Below are positions 1 through 5,700 of a DNA stretch of 9,393 nucleotides, one piece after another (the stretch's first letter is position 1; every line of letters begins with the position of its first letter). Below the pieces are notes generated by a model, which made no database searches, was not told the origin of the DNA, and saw nothing but the letters and a program-made list of their open reading frames with translations. The position numbers were made by a program, and so were the translations under genes. Source of the DNA: Thermoleophilia bacterium (GTDB lineage: Bacteria > Actinomycetota > Thermoleophilia > RBG-16-64-13); NCBI GenBank assembly GCA_016929985.1, contig JAFGIH010000691.1, positions 1-9,393 on the forward strand, in the 5' to 3' direction.

Positions 1-1
1 C

Positions 2-739
2 GACGTCACCTGGAACATCGTGCAGGCGGTGAGCATCCCCGTCATGGCCGACGTGGACACGGGTGGTGGCAACGCCGTCAACGCCGCTTGGATCACCGAG
101 CGGCTCATCACCATGGGCGTGGCCGGCATGAACATCGAAGACCAGATCTTCCCCAAGCGCTGCGGTCACATGGCCGGCAAGGAGTGCATCGACGCTGACG
201 AGATGGCCGGCAAGGTGCGGGCCTGCGCGGACGTGCGCGACCGGCTCGATCCGGACTTCATCATCAATGCCCGCACGGACGTCTTTGCGGCATTGGGGCT
301 GGACGAGGCCATCCGGCGCTGCAACCTCTATCTGGAGGCCGGGGCCGACCTGGCCTTCATCGATGGCATCAAGACCCGGACCGACGTGGAGCGGGCGGCC
401 AAGGAGGTCAAGGGGCCTCTCTCGGTCAATCTCATGGACGCAATCAGCGGCATGAAGACCGAGCTCATCCCCATCCCCGACTTGGCGGCCATGGGTATCG
501 GGCGGGTGTCGATCCCGGTGGCCTCCATCATGGTGATGCACAAGGCCCTCTTGGAGTTCTTCACCGCCTTGAAGGCCTCGCCGACCGGGACGCTTCCAGG
601 CCAGACGCAGTGGGTGAGCTCCTTCGAGGAATACACCGACTTCGTGGGTCTCAAGGACTACAAGGCCCTGGAGGATGAGTACCTGCCCAAGCAACGCTTG
701 GAGAGCAAGTACGGCGACGCCGCGAAGATAGTCGGGTAA
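2..739 (+). CDS. Isocitrate lyase/PEP mutase-superfamily C-C lyase (2,3-dimethylmalate lyase or 2-methylisocitrate lyase type), 5' truncated
   Basis: The frame is open to the left edge, so the gene starts outside the window; 245 residues are visible and roughly 45 N-terminal residues of a typical ~290-residue member are missing. The fold's landmarks are present, counted from the first visible residue: the metal-binding DVDTG (17-21), the acidic IED (45-47), the catalytic-loop KRCGH (52-56) and INARTD (88-93). The KRCGH cysteine is the general acid/base of true lyases (isocitrate, 2-methylisocitrate and 2,3-dimethylmalate lyases) and is absent from PEP mutases, so a cytoplasmic Mg-dependent retro-aldol lyase is likely. 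After the loop the sequence reads MAGKE, unlike the RPNK I recall for PrpB. Dehydratase subunits follow on the same strand, which favours a 2,3-dimethylmalate-type substrate cleaved to propionate and pyruvate. The substrate is inferred; the family is secure. Confidence 0.88.
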   Translation, partial: DVTWNIVQAVSIPVMADVDTGGGNAVNAAWITERLITMGVAGMNIEDQIFPKRCGHMAGKECIDADEMAGKVRACADVRDRLDPDFIINARTDVFAALGLDEAIRRCNLYLEAGADLAFIDGIKTRTDVERAAKEVKGPLSVNLMDAISGMKTELIPIPDLAAMGIGRVSIPVASIMVMHKALLEFFTALKASPTGTLPGQTQWVSSFEEYTDFVGLKDYKALEDEYLPKQRLESKYGDAAKIVG

Positions 740-762
740 CACTACGGCGCCGGCCACCGGAT

Positions 763-785
763 GGGCGCGCTTGCGCGGCGCGCCC
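763..785 (+). other. Intercistronic G+C hairpin between lyase and dehydratase genes
   Basis: An 8-bp perfect inverted repeat, GGGCGCGC (763-770) and GCGCGCCC (778-785), is separated by a 7-nt loop. It lies in the 78-bp gap between the lyase stop codon and the dehydratase large-subunit start. No T-run follows, so it is not a classical terminator; it could stabilise or process the mRNA or attenuate readthrough. In high-G+C DNA a chance repeat of this size is possible. Confidence 0.4.
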
Positions 786-802
786 CGTGGGCAGGCGCGC
801 AC

Positions 803-810
803 AAGGAGGT
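803..810 (+). promoter_or_regulatory. Strong Shine-Dalgarno site deciding the large-subunit start
   Basis: AAGGAGGT is a full match to the anti-Shine-Dalgarno sequence. It lies 7 nt before GTG 818 and 13 nt before ATG 824. This supports a start at 818 (or 824), not the upstream in-frame ATG at 761, which would place the 763-785 hairpin inside the coding region. Confidence 0.75.
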
Positions 811-817
811 AACGCCG

Positions 818-2110
818 GTGGGGATGACCGTCGCAGAGAAGATCCTGGCCCGGGCGGCCGGGCTGCCCCGCGTGACTGCGGGGACAGTTGTGGAGCCGGC
901 CGTCGACCTGGCCATGTCGCACGAGAACTCCGCGTTGGTGATGAACCAGTTCGCCGAGATCTTCGAGGGCACCGGGCTGGAGGCCCGCGTCTGGGACCCG
1001 GCCAAGATAGCGATCATTTTCGACCATCGGGTACCGGCGGAGACGTCGAAGACGGCTACGAACCAGAAGAAGATCCGGGAGTTCGTTGCCGCGCAGGGCA
1101 TCACCAAGTTTCACGACGTCAGTTCCGATGGCGGGGGCATCTGCCACCAGATCCTTCCCGAGAGCGGGTATGTGCTCCCCGGTATGGTGGTGGTCGGCGC
1201 CGACAGCCACACCAGCACGCACGGGGCTCTGGGAGCGATGGCCATCGGGGTGGGCGCGACCGACATGGCCGGTGTGTGGGCTCTGGGACGCCTGGTGAAC
1301 GTGGAGGTGCCGGCGACCATCAAGGTGGTGGCCGACGGGGAGTTCAAGCCGGGCGTCGGGCCCAAGGATCTCATTCTGTACCTGATCGGCATGATCTCCG
1401 CCGAAGGCGCCAATTTCCGAGTGATCGAGTTCCACGGCCGGGCCATCAGGCGCATGTCGCTGTCAGGGCGCCTGGTTCTCTGCAACATGTCGGTGGAGGC
1501 CGGGGCCACCTGCGGCATCGTGCCTGCGGACGAGGAGACGGCGCGCTACCTGCGCGAGGAGGCGGGGGTGGCCGACCCCGTGACCCCGGTCCTGCCCGAC
1601 GCCGACGCGGTCTACGAGGAGCTGATCGAGATCGACGTAGCCCGGCTGGACCCGCAGGTCGCGAAGCCGCACACGGTCGACAACGTGTCGCCCGTCGGAG
1701 AGGTGGAGGGCGTCAAGATCGACCAGATCGTCATCGGCTCGTGTACGAACGGCCGGCTCGACGACCTGGAGACCGCGGCCGCAGTGCTGCGCGGTAAGAG
1801 GGTCGCGAAGGGGACGCGCATGCTGGTGTTCCCGGCTTCGTGGCGTATCTACAAGGAGGCGCTGAAGCGGGGCGTCATCAGCGACCTGGTCGAAGCGGGC
1901 GCGGTGGTCATGAACCCGGGCTGCGGATGCTGCTTGGGCGTACACCAGGGCGCTCTGGGCGACGGCGAGGTGGCGCTGGCCACCACCAACCGCAACTTCA
2001 AGGGCCGCATGGGTAATCCGAATGCGTCGGTCTATCTGGCCTCACCGCTGACCGCGGCAGTAAGCGCACTGCGTGGCGAGATAACCGACCCGCGGAAGGG
2101 AGGAGGCTGA
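818..2110 (+). CDS. 3-isopropylmalate dehydratase-family (LeuC/DmdA-type) hydro-lyase, large subunit
   Basis: This 430-residue protein is the iron-sulfur subunit of a two-subunit aconitase-superfamily dehydratase. Family motifs include the N-terminal TVAEKIL, FDHRVPA, DGGGICHQ, GADSHTSTHGALG and GSCTNGR. The three [4Fe-4S] ligands are visible: Cys309 in GSCTNG, then Cys369 and Cys372 in PGCGCCLG, giving the family's C-x(~60)-C-x2-C spacing; an extra Cys371 sits inside the pair. The length (about 420-430) and the CGCC form match the archaeal/anaerobe LeuC-homoaconitase group rather than the ~470-residue enterobacterial LeuC. GTG 818 is chosen because of the ideal ribosome site at 803-810; ATG 824 is the alternative. 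The small subunit starts 1 nt after the stop. Substrate could be 3-isopropylmalate, 2,3-dimethylmalate or a related hydroxy-diacid; the upstream lyase favours a catabolic role. Confidence 0.92.
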   Translation: MGMTVAEKILARAAGLPRVTAGTVVEPAVDLAMSHENSALVMNQFAEIFEGTGLEARVWDPAKIAIIFDHRVPAETSKTATNQKKIREFVAAQGITKFHDVSSDGGGICHQILPESGYVLPGMVVVGADSHTSTHGALGAMAIGVGATDMAGVWALGRLVNVEVPATIKVVADGEFKPGVGPKDLILYLIGMISAEGANFRVIEFHGRAIRRMSLSGRLVLCNMSVEAGATCGIVPADEETARYLREEAGVADPVTPVLPDADAVYEELIEIDVARLDPQVAKPHTVDNVSPVGEVEGVKIDQIVIGSCTNGRLDDLETAAAVLRGKRVAKGTRMLVFPASWRIYKEALKRGVISDLVEAGAVVMNPGCGCCLGVHQGALGDGEVALATTNRNFKGRMGNPNASVYLASPLTAAVSALRGEITDPRKGGG

Positions 2111-2111
2111 G

Positions 2112-2624
2112 ATGGGCGCGGACAAGACGGCCACAGTGGTGCTGCGGCTGGGTGACGACGTATCCACCGACGCCATCTATCCGGGCCGTTTCATGGCCAC
2201 GGTGCTTCCCACCGAGACGCCGCAGCACTGCTTCGCCGACCTCACCGAGTTCAACGCGAGACTCCGGGACGGCGTGGTTCCGCCCGGCAGTGTTATCGTG
2301 GCCGATCGGAACTTCGGCACCGGCTCATCGAGGGAGCAGGCGGCGTCATGCCTCAAGGGTTGGGACCTGATCGTGGTCGCGAACAACTTCTCCCGCATCT
2401 TCATGCAGAATGCGGTCAACCTGGGCCTGCGCCTGGTGATCTGCCCGGGAATCGAGGCCTCCGAAGGTGACGAGCTGGAGTTCGGCGCCGAAGCCGTGAC
2501 CAACGTCACCACCGGCATGAACTATCCGGTAGAGTTGTTGCCGCCCGCGCGGCAGGCCATCGTCGATGCCGGGGGGTTGATCCCTTACATCCGCAAGCGG
2601 GTCGTGGAGGAGCGAGCGGGTTGA
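2112..2624 (+). CDS. 3-isopropylmalate dehydratase-family (LeuD/DmdB-type) hydro-lyase, small subunit
   Basis: This 170-residue swivel-domain subunit completes the dehydratase encoded just upstream. It begins with the family's GDDVSTDAIYPGR (14-26) and carries the catalytic GTGSSREQA (69-77), whose Ser-Arg-Glu corresponds to the aconitase active-site SRE, followed by NNFSRIFMQNAVNLGL. The length is normal for the short LeuD class. The substrate-recognition loop after PGR reads FMAT (27-30) where homoaconitase-type subunits have YLRT; the missing Arg argues against a tricarboxylate substrate. The ATG lies 5 nt after AGGAGG (2101-2106), which is inside the end of the large-subunit gene, so the two subunits are translated as a unit. 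The gene ends 25 bp from the convergent DapB-like gene with no evident terminator between them. Confidence 0.92.
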   Translation: MGADKTATVVLRLGDDVSTDAIYPGRFMATVLPTETPQHCFADLTEFNARLRDGVVPPGSVIVADRNFGTGSSREQAASCLKGWDLIVVANNFSRIFMQNAVNLGLRLVICPGIEASEGDELEFGAEAVTNVTTGMNYPVELLPPARQAIVDAGGLIPYIRKRVVEERAG

Positions 2625-2649
2625 GGGGACCGGACGCGCGCGGCTTCGG

Positions 2650-3510
2650 CTATCTACCCACTGTGGTGGACTTCGTGCCGCCGTTGCGCTGGGGTATGCT
2701 CACCGGGAGGCGCCTCCACCAGGGCTTGCGAACGGCTTCAAGCACATCGGTCTCGGGCCTGTCGAGCTTGAAGTACGGCAACAACAGGTCTTCCATGTTG
2801 TAGTAACCGTTGGGTCTGCCTTCGAGATTCTTCAGGGCGAACAGCATGCCGCCGCCGAAGGCCTCGCGGGATATTGACTCGTGCCTCAGGCGCACAGTCT
2901 GGAAGGGGAAGCCGAACAGGATCTCGTGCACTCCGATGATGCCACCGGCGCGGATGGTCTTGATGTTCTCTTCGGGCAGCTCCAGAGTGCTCGCGATGAG
3001 CTTGGCGGTGCCGGAGACCTCGGGCTTCTGCTTGAAGTGCTCCTCGATGATCTCGATGTCGGTGTAGGGAGCGATCTTCTTCAGTATCTGCGCGGCGATG
3101 ATCAGAAAGTTGATGCCAAGGGTTATGTTGGGTGAGTACATGACCCTGGTGACCTGGGAGAAGTGGCGCAGCAGGTCGTGCTGCTCCTGCGAGTACTGTG
3201 AGACAGCGGTTGCGATCGCAATGCCGCGTCCGGCCGCCGCCTTGCCGTAATAGTCCAGGCCGGTGTCCGAAGAGAAGTCGACTATGGCGTCCACGGGGTG
3301 CTTGTCGAGTAGCTCCTCCGCCGTGAACTCGTCACTTCTGTAGATGAGACCCGGTTCGTCGGATTCGACCCCCAGGAACTCCGGCACAGAGCGATGCATA
3401 AGCACACTGGAGCGCCTGACCACCCACTGCAGATTGGTTTCCTTTGATTCGAGCAGCACACGGGCCACGGAACGTCCGGTCCTTCCGAATCCCATGAGGC
3501 CAACCTTCAT
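2650..3510 (-). CDS. DapB-like (dihydrodipicolinate reductase family) NAD(P)-dependent reductase, divergent
   Basis: This 286-residue protein has the two-domain layout of 4-hydroxy-tetrahydrodipicolinate reductase. A Rossmann start GFGRTG (7-12) is followed by VDFS (77-80), SPNITLGINF (126-135), EEHFKQKPEVSGTAK (156-170) and GGIIGVHEILFG (189-200), matching DapB's NFS-G-N, E-HH--K-D-PSGTA and GEH-V-FAG blocks. The catalytic His (158) and Lys (162) are kept, but the second His of the HH pair is Phe159 and the Pro before SGTA is lost. Arginines at 32-33, after the second strand, may suit NADPH. About 40 residues follow the usual GYYNMEDLL end, with a basic/Trp stretch KPWWRR (262-267). The ATG lies 4 nt after AGGGAGG. 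It may be a lysine-pathway DapB or a paralogue acting on another cyclic imine; the family is clear, the substrate is not. Confidence 0.8.
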   Translation of the reverse strand: MKVGLMGFGRTGRSVARVLLESKETNLQWVVRRSSVLMHRSVPEFLGVESDEPGLIYRSDEFTAEELLDKHPVDAIVDFSSDTGLDYYGKAAAGRGIAIATAVSQYSQEQHDLLRHFSQVTRVMYSPNITLGINFLIIAAQILKKIAPYTDIEIIEEHFKQKPEVSGTAKLIASTLELPEENIKTIRAGGIIGVHEILFGFPFQTVRLRHESISREAFGGGMLFALKNLEGRPNGYYNMEDLLLPYFKLDRPETDVLEAVRKPWWRRLPVSIPQRNGGTKSTTVGR

Positions 3511-3566
3511 TCTGCCTCCCTATGCGTAGATGCAGGCTCGCTCGCGTTTGGAGGCTCCCCGGAAAG

Positions 3567-3580
3567 CGGCCTATAGGCCG
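3567..3580. repeat. 14-bp perfect palindrome, candidate operator for the DapB-like gene
   Basis: CGGCCTATAGGCCG is its own reverse complement and lies 57 bp upstream of the DapB-like start codon. On the minus strand its centre reads TATAGG, a 4/6 match to a -10 box, so a bound regulator could occlude that promoter. No convincing -35 is visible at the expected distance. The operator role is inference. Confidence 0.35.
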
Positions 3581-3700
3581 ATGTCGGGGGGGCGCCTGGG
3601 CGATGCATCACTGTTAGCGTTTCTGCACATATATCACACGCCTGGCGGATTCCGCGAGGGGTTGCCTCGTGCTGCCGGCCGGAGGTCAAGCCCCGCAGGC

Positions 3701-3706
3701 TATAAT
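3701..3706 (+). promoter_or_regulatory. Consensus -10 box of the hisG promoter
   Basis: TATAAT is a perfect sigma-70-type -10 element standing out in G+C-rich DNA, 33 nt before the hisG ATG, implying a short leader of roughly 25 nt. The expected -35 position (about 3678-3683) is G+C-rich and poor. The inverted repeat ATGCC/GGCAT at 3705-3716 overlaps its downstream edge and the probable start site, where a repressor could act. Confidence 0.55.
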
Positions 3707-3739
3707 GCCCCGGCATCATTTCCAGAAAGAGAGTCGATC

Positions 3740-4612
3740 ATGATCCTGAAGCTCGGCATCCCCAAGGGCAGCCTCGAGAACACGACTATCGACCTGTTCA
3801 AGCGGGCCGGTTACAACATGAGCACCTCGAGCCGGTCGTATTTTCCGGTGGTCGACGACCCCGAGATAGAGTGCCTCCTCATCCGCGCCCAGGAGATGGC
3901 GCGCTACGTGGAGAACGGCATCCTCGACGCCGGTATCACCGGTCTGGACTGGGTCCGCGAGAGCGAAGCGGCCGTTCACACCGTGTGCGATCTGGTGTAT
4001 GCGAAGCAGAGCTTCGGCAAGGTGCTGCGGTGGGTGCTGGCCGTGCCCGAGGCATCCTCGGTGCAGAGCGTGAAGGACCTTGAGGGCAAGATCATCGCCA
4101 CCGAGCTGGTGGCCACCACCAAACGCTATCTGGCTGAGAAGGGTGTGAATGCCAAGGTGGAGTTCAGCTGGGGAGCGACCGAGGTCAAGCCGCCCGAGTT
4201 GGCCGACGCCATCGTGGAGGTCACCGAGACCGGGAGCTCGTTGCGGGCCAACAAGCTGCGCATCGTGGAGACTGTGCTCGAGTCGAACACGCAACTCATC
4301 GCCAATCTGCAGTCGTGGGAGGACGCGGAGAAACGGCGCAAGCTGGACGACATCAGCTTGCTGCTCCAGGGGGCTATCGCGGCGCTGGGCAAGGTCGGCC
4401 TCATGCTGAACGTGCGCCGCGGCGACCTGCAGACTGTTCTTCAGGTGCTTCCGGCCCTCCAGCGGCCTACGATCTCGTCTCTCAGCGACGACGAGTGGTT
4501 GGCGGTGAACACCATCATCGACGAATCGGTGGTGCGGGTCATCATCCCGCGGCTGAAAGAGGCCGGCGCGCAGGGGATCGTGGAGTACCCGCTCAACAAG
4601 ATCGTGATGTAG
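3740..4612 (+). CDS. hisG: ATP phosphoribosyltransferase, long form (HisG)
   Basis: HisG condenses ATP and PRPP to phosphoribosyl-ATP, the committed, feedback-controlled first step of histidine biosynthesis in the cytoplasm. The 290-residue product opens with [18 protein letters not shown] and contains [10 protein letters not shown] (63-72) and the PRPP-binding signature [15 protein letters not shown] (159-173). The C-terminal ~70 residues (from [10 protein letters not shown], 221 on, to [12 protein letters not shown]) form the ACT-like regulatory domain. It is therefore the long, self-sufficient form that binds histidine itself and needs no HisZ partner. ATG 3740 is chosen because homology begins exactly there, after an AGAAAGAGAG ribosome site; an in-frame extension to 3530 lacks homology. 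No other his gene is in the window, so hisG may be separate from a his operon or transcribed alone from its own promoter. Confidence 0.97.
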   Translation: MILKLGIPKGSLENTTIDLFKRAGYNMSTSSRSYFPVVDDPEIECLLIRAQEMARYVENGILDAGITGLDWVRESEAAVHTVCDLVYAKQSFGKVLRWVLAVPEASSVQSVKDLEGKIIATELVATTKRYLAEKGVNAKVEFSWGATEVKPPELADAIVEVTETGSSLRANKLRIVETVLESNTQLIANLQSWEDAEKRRKLDDISLLLQGAIAALGKVGLMLNVRRGDLQTVLQVLPALQRPTISSLSDDEWLAVNTIIDESVVRVIIPRLKEAGAQGIVEYPLNKIVM

Positions 4613-4613
4613 A

Positions 4614-4632
4614 GCGCTCAGTCTCCAAGCGC
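4614..4632 (+). terminator. Weak hairpin just after hisG
   Basis: GCGCT (4614-4618) and AGCGC (4628-4632) form a 5-bp stem with a 9-nt loop starting 2 nt after the hisG stop codon. No T-run follows, so termination is uncertain. It could instead protect the hisG mRNA 3' end. Confidence 0.25.
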
Positions 4633-4692
4633 GCCCCCTCAGATGTTGACGCCGAGCTGGCGGCTCTCGAAGAAGCTAAGATAGTCGCTCCG

Positions 4693-4709
4693 GCAGGTCG
4701 TTGACCTGC
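4693..4709. promoter_or_regulatory. Inverted repeat upstream of the metal transporter operon, candidate metalloregulator operator
   Basis: GCAGGTC (4693-4699) and GACCTGC (4703-4709) form a perfect 7-bp dyad around GTT, 47 bp before the transporter start. A TTGACC -35-like hexamer (4701-4706) overlaps the right arm; the -10 opposite it is poor. The position suits metal-dependent repression of the operon. The sequence does not match the A+T-rich Zur or Fur boxes I know, so the regulator is unnamed; it could also be a weak transcript hairpin. Confidence 0.35.
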
Positions 4710-4755
4710 GTGACCCGAGTTGCAGATCCCTTGGGACTGGGCTGAGAGGAGTGCT

Positions 4756-5700
4756 GTGGCGGGCGAACGAAGCGGAGCGAAGGCGACAGCGGCGCGGTCA
4801 AAGCGTTTCGGTAGGGTGACCGCGTTGTGTGCCATGCTGGTGATGCTCTTCGTCGCCCTGGTGGGGGTGGGTTGCGGAGACGCCGTCGATGGGACGGACG
4901 GAGAAGGGGCGCCCCCGGTCGTCGTTGCCGACACCACTTTCATGGCCGACATAGTGCGGAACGTGGCCGGAGACAGACTCGAGGTCGTTTCTCTCGTGCC
5001 TTCGGGAGCCGATCCGCACTCCTTCGAACCGACTCCGCAGGACGCCAGACTGGTCGCCGAGTGCGAGGCCGTTGTCATCAATGTCACGGGGCTGGTACCG
5101 CAGCTGGACGACCTGGTATCAGCGGTCGACGACAGCGGCGTCACGGTCATCGAGGCCGCTGTCGGCCTCGCCACGGCTCCTGACGATCCCCACCTATGGC
5201 TCGACCCGGTCATGGTGATCGGGTATGTCGCCAACATCGCGGAGGGTCTTGCCACGCTGGATCCCTCGGGTGGTGACTCCTATCACTCACAGGCCCAGGA
5301 CTACGAGGGGCAACTGCGTGAGCTCGATTCCTGGATCGCCGGACGGGTGTCGACTCTACCACCGGAACGGAGGCTGCTCGTCACAAACCACAAGAGCCTG
5401 AGTTATTTCGCCCAACGATACGGGTTCCGTATAGTAGGAGCGGTGTTCCCAACGGTGAGCGGGCAGGGGACGCCATCCGCGCGGCAGGTGGCGGGGCTTG
5501 TGAACGAGATCAAGAGCAGCGGCGCCCCGGCCATATTCTTGGAGACCGGCAGCAATGCCGATCTGGCCAACCGGGTGGCGGAGGAGGCCGGAGCAGTAGT
5601 GGTGACCGATCTGTACATCGCCTCACTGGGCGATGAAGCGTCGACCTACATCGAGATGATGCGCCGCAATGTGACGCTCATCGTGGAGGCTCTCCGATGA
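4756..5700 (+). CDS. znuA: Zinc (or manganese) ABC transporter substrate-binding lipoprotein, ZnuA/TroA family
   Basis: This 314-residue cluster A-I (cluster 9) metal-binding protein captures metal outside the membrane and delivers it to the permease encoded two genes on. A basic N-terminus and hydrophobic stretch (about 21-39) lead to VGVGC, so Cys40 is a probable lipidated residue; Gly at -3 makes the lipobox weaker than usual. Predicted metal ligands are His88 (GADPHSFEPTPQD), His146 (DDPHLWLDP), His212 (TNHKSLSYF) and Asp285. His at the third position, where Mn-specific PsaA/MntC proteins have Glu, favours zinc. The His-rich loop of many ZnuA proteins is absent; a short acidic linker follows Cys40. 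GTG 4756 is chosen because GAGAGGAG lies just upstream; an in-frame TTG at 4720 is less likely. The stop overlaps the ATPase start by ATGA. Confidence 0.9.
   Translation: MAGERSGAKATAARSKRFGRVTALCAMLVMLFVALVGVGCGDAVDGTDGEGAPPVVVADTTFMADIVRNVAGDRLEVVSLVPSGADPHSFEPTPQDARLVAECEAVVINVTGLVPQLDDLVSAVDDSGVTVIEAAVGLATAPDDPHLWLDPVMVIGYVANIAEGLATLDPSGGDSYHSQAQDYEGQLRELDSWIAGRVSTLPPERRLLVTNHKSLSYFAQRYGFRIVGAVFPTVSGQGTPSARQVAGLVNEIKSSGAPAIFLETGSNADLANRVAEEAGAVVVTDLYIASLGDEASTYIEMMRRNVTLIVEALR

Larger units (their letters stand above)
3511..3739. promoter_or_regulatory. Divergent intergenic region between the DapB-like gene and hisG
   Basis: These 229 bp separate two divergent genes and should hold both promoters. 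The frame is open in phase with hisG from 3530, but the extra 70 codons have no HisG-like sequence and I read them as non-coding. Contents seen are a perfect 14-bp palindrome (3567-3580), a short CGAGG/CCTCG repeat (3655-3659 and 3665-3669), a consensus -10 box for hisG (3701-3706) and an ATGCC-CC-GGCAT repeat (3705-3716). I see no T-box, riboswitch or RNA gene. Confidence 0.55.

Noticed and set aside
761..817. In-frame upstream start for the dehydratase large subunit
   Set aside because: The extra 19 residues have no family similarity and contain a hairpin; the perfect ribosome site at 803-810 points to GTG 818 or ATG 824.
787..1797. Long Arg/Gly-rich open frame inside the dehydratase large-subunit gene
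   Set aside because: It is a low-complexity shadow caused by G+C-rich codons; the overlapping frame has full LeuC-family motifs.
2621..2803. Small plus-strand frame after the dehydratase small subunit
   Set aside because: It lies almost wholly opposite the C-terminal coding region of the DapB-like gene and has no motif or ribosome site of its own.
3530..3739. In-frame N-terminal extension of hisG (70 codons)
   Set aside because: HisG similarity begins exactly at ATG 3740, which has its own ribosome site, and a TATAAT -10 box lies inside the would-be extension.
4643..4684. 13-codon frame starting at ATG 4643, considered as a leader peptide for the transporter operon
   Set aside because: There is no ribosome site, no run of regulatory codons and no attenuator-like alternative stems around it.
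4636..4704. Short coding-like stretch (reading DVDAELAALEEAKIVAPAG) between hisG and the transporter operon
   Set aside because: It has no usable start codon or ribosome site in that frame and is closed at 4704 by a stop; it may be a chance frame or an old gene remnant, which cannot be shown.
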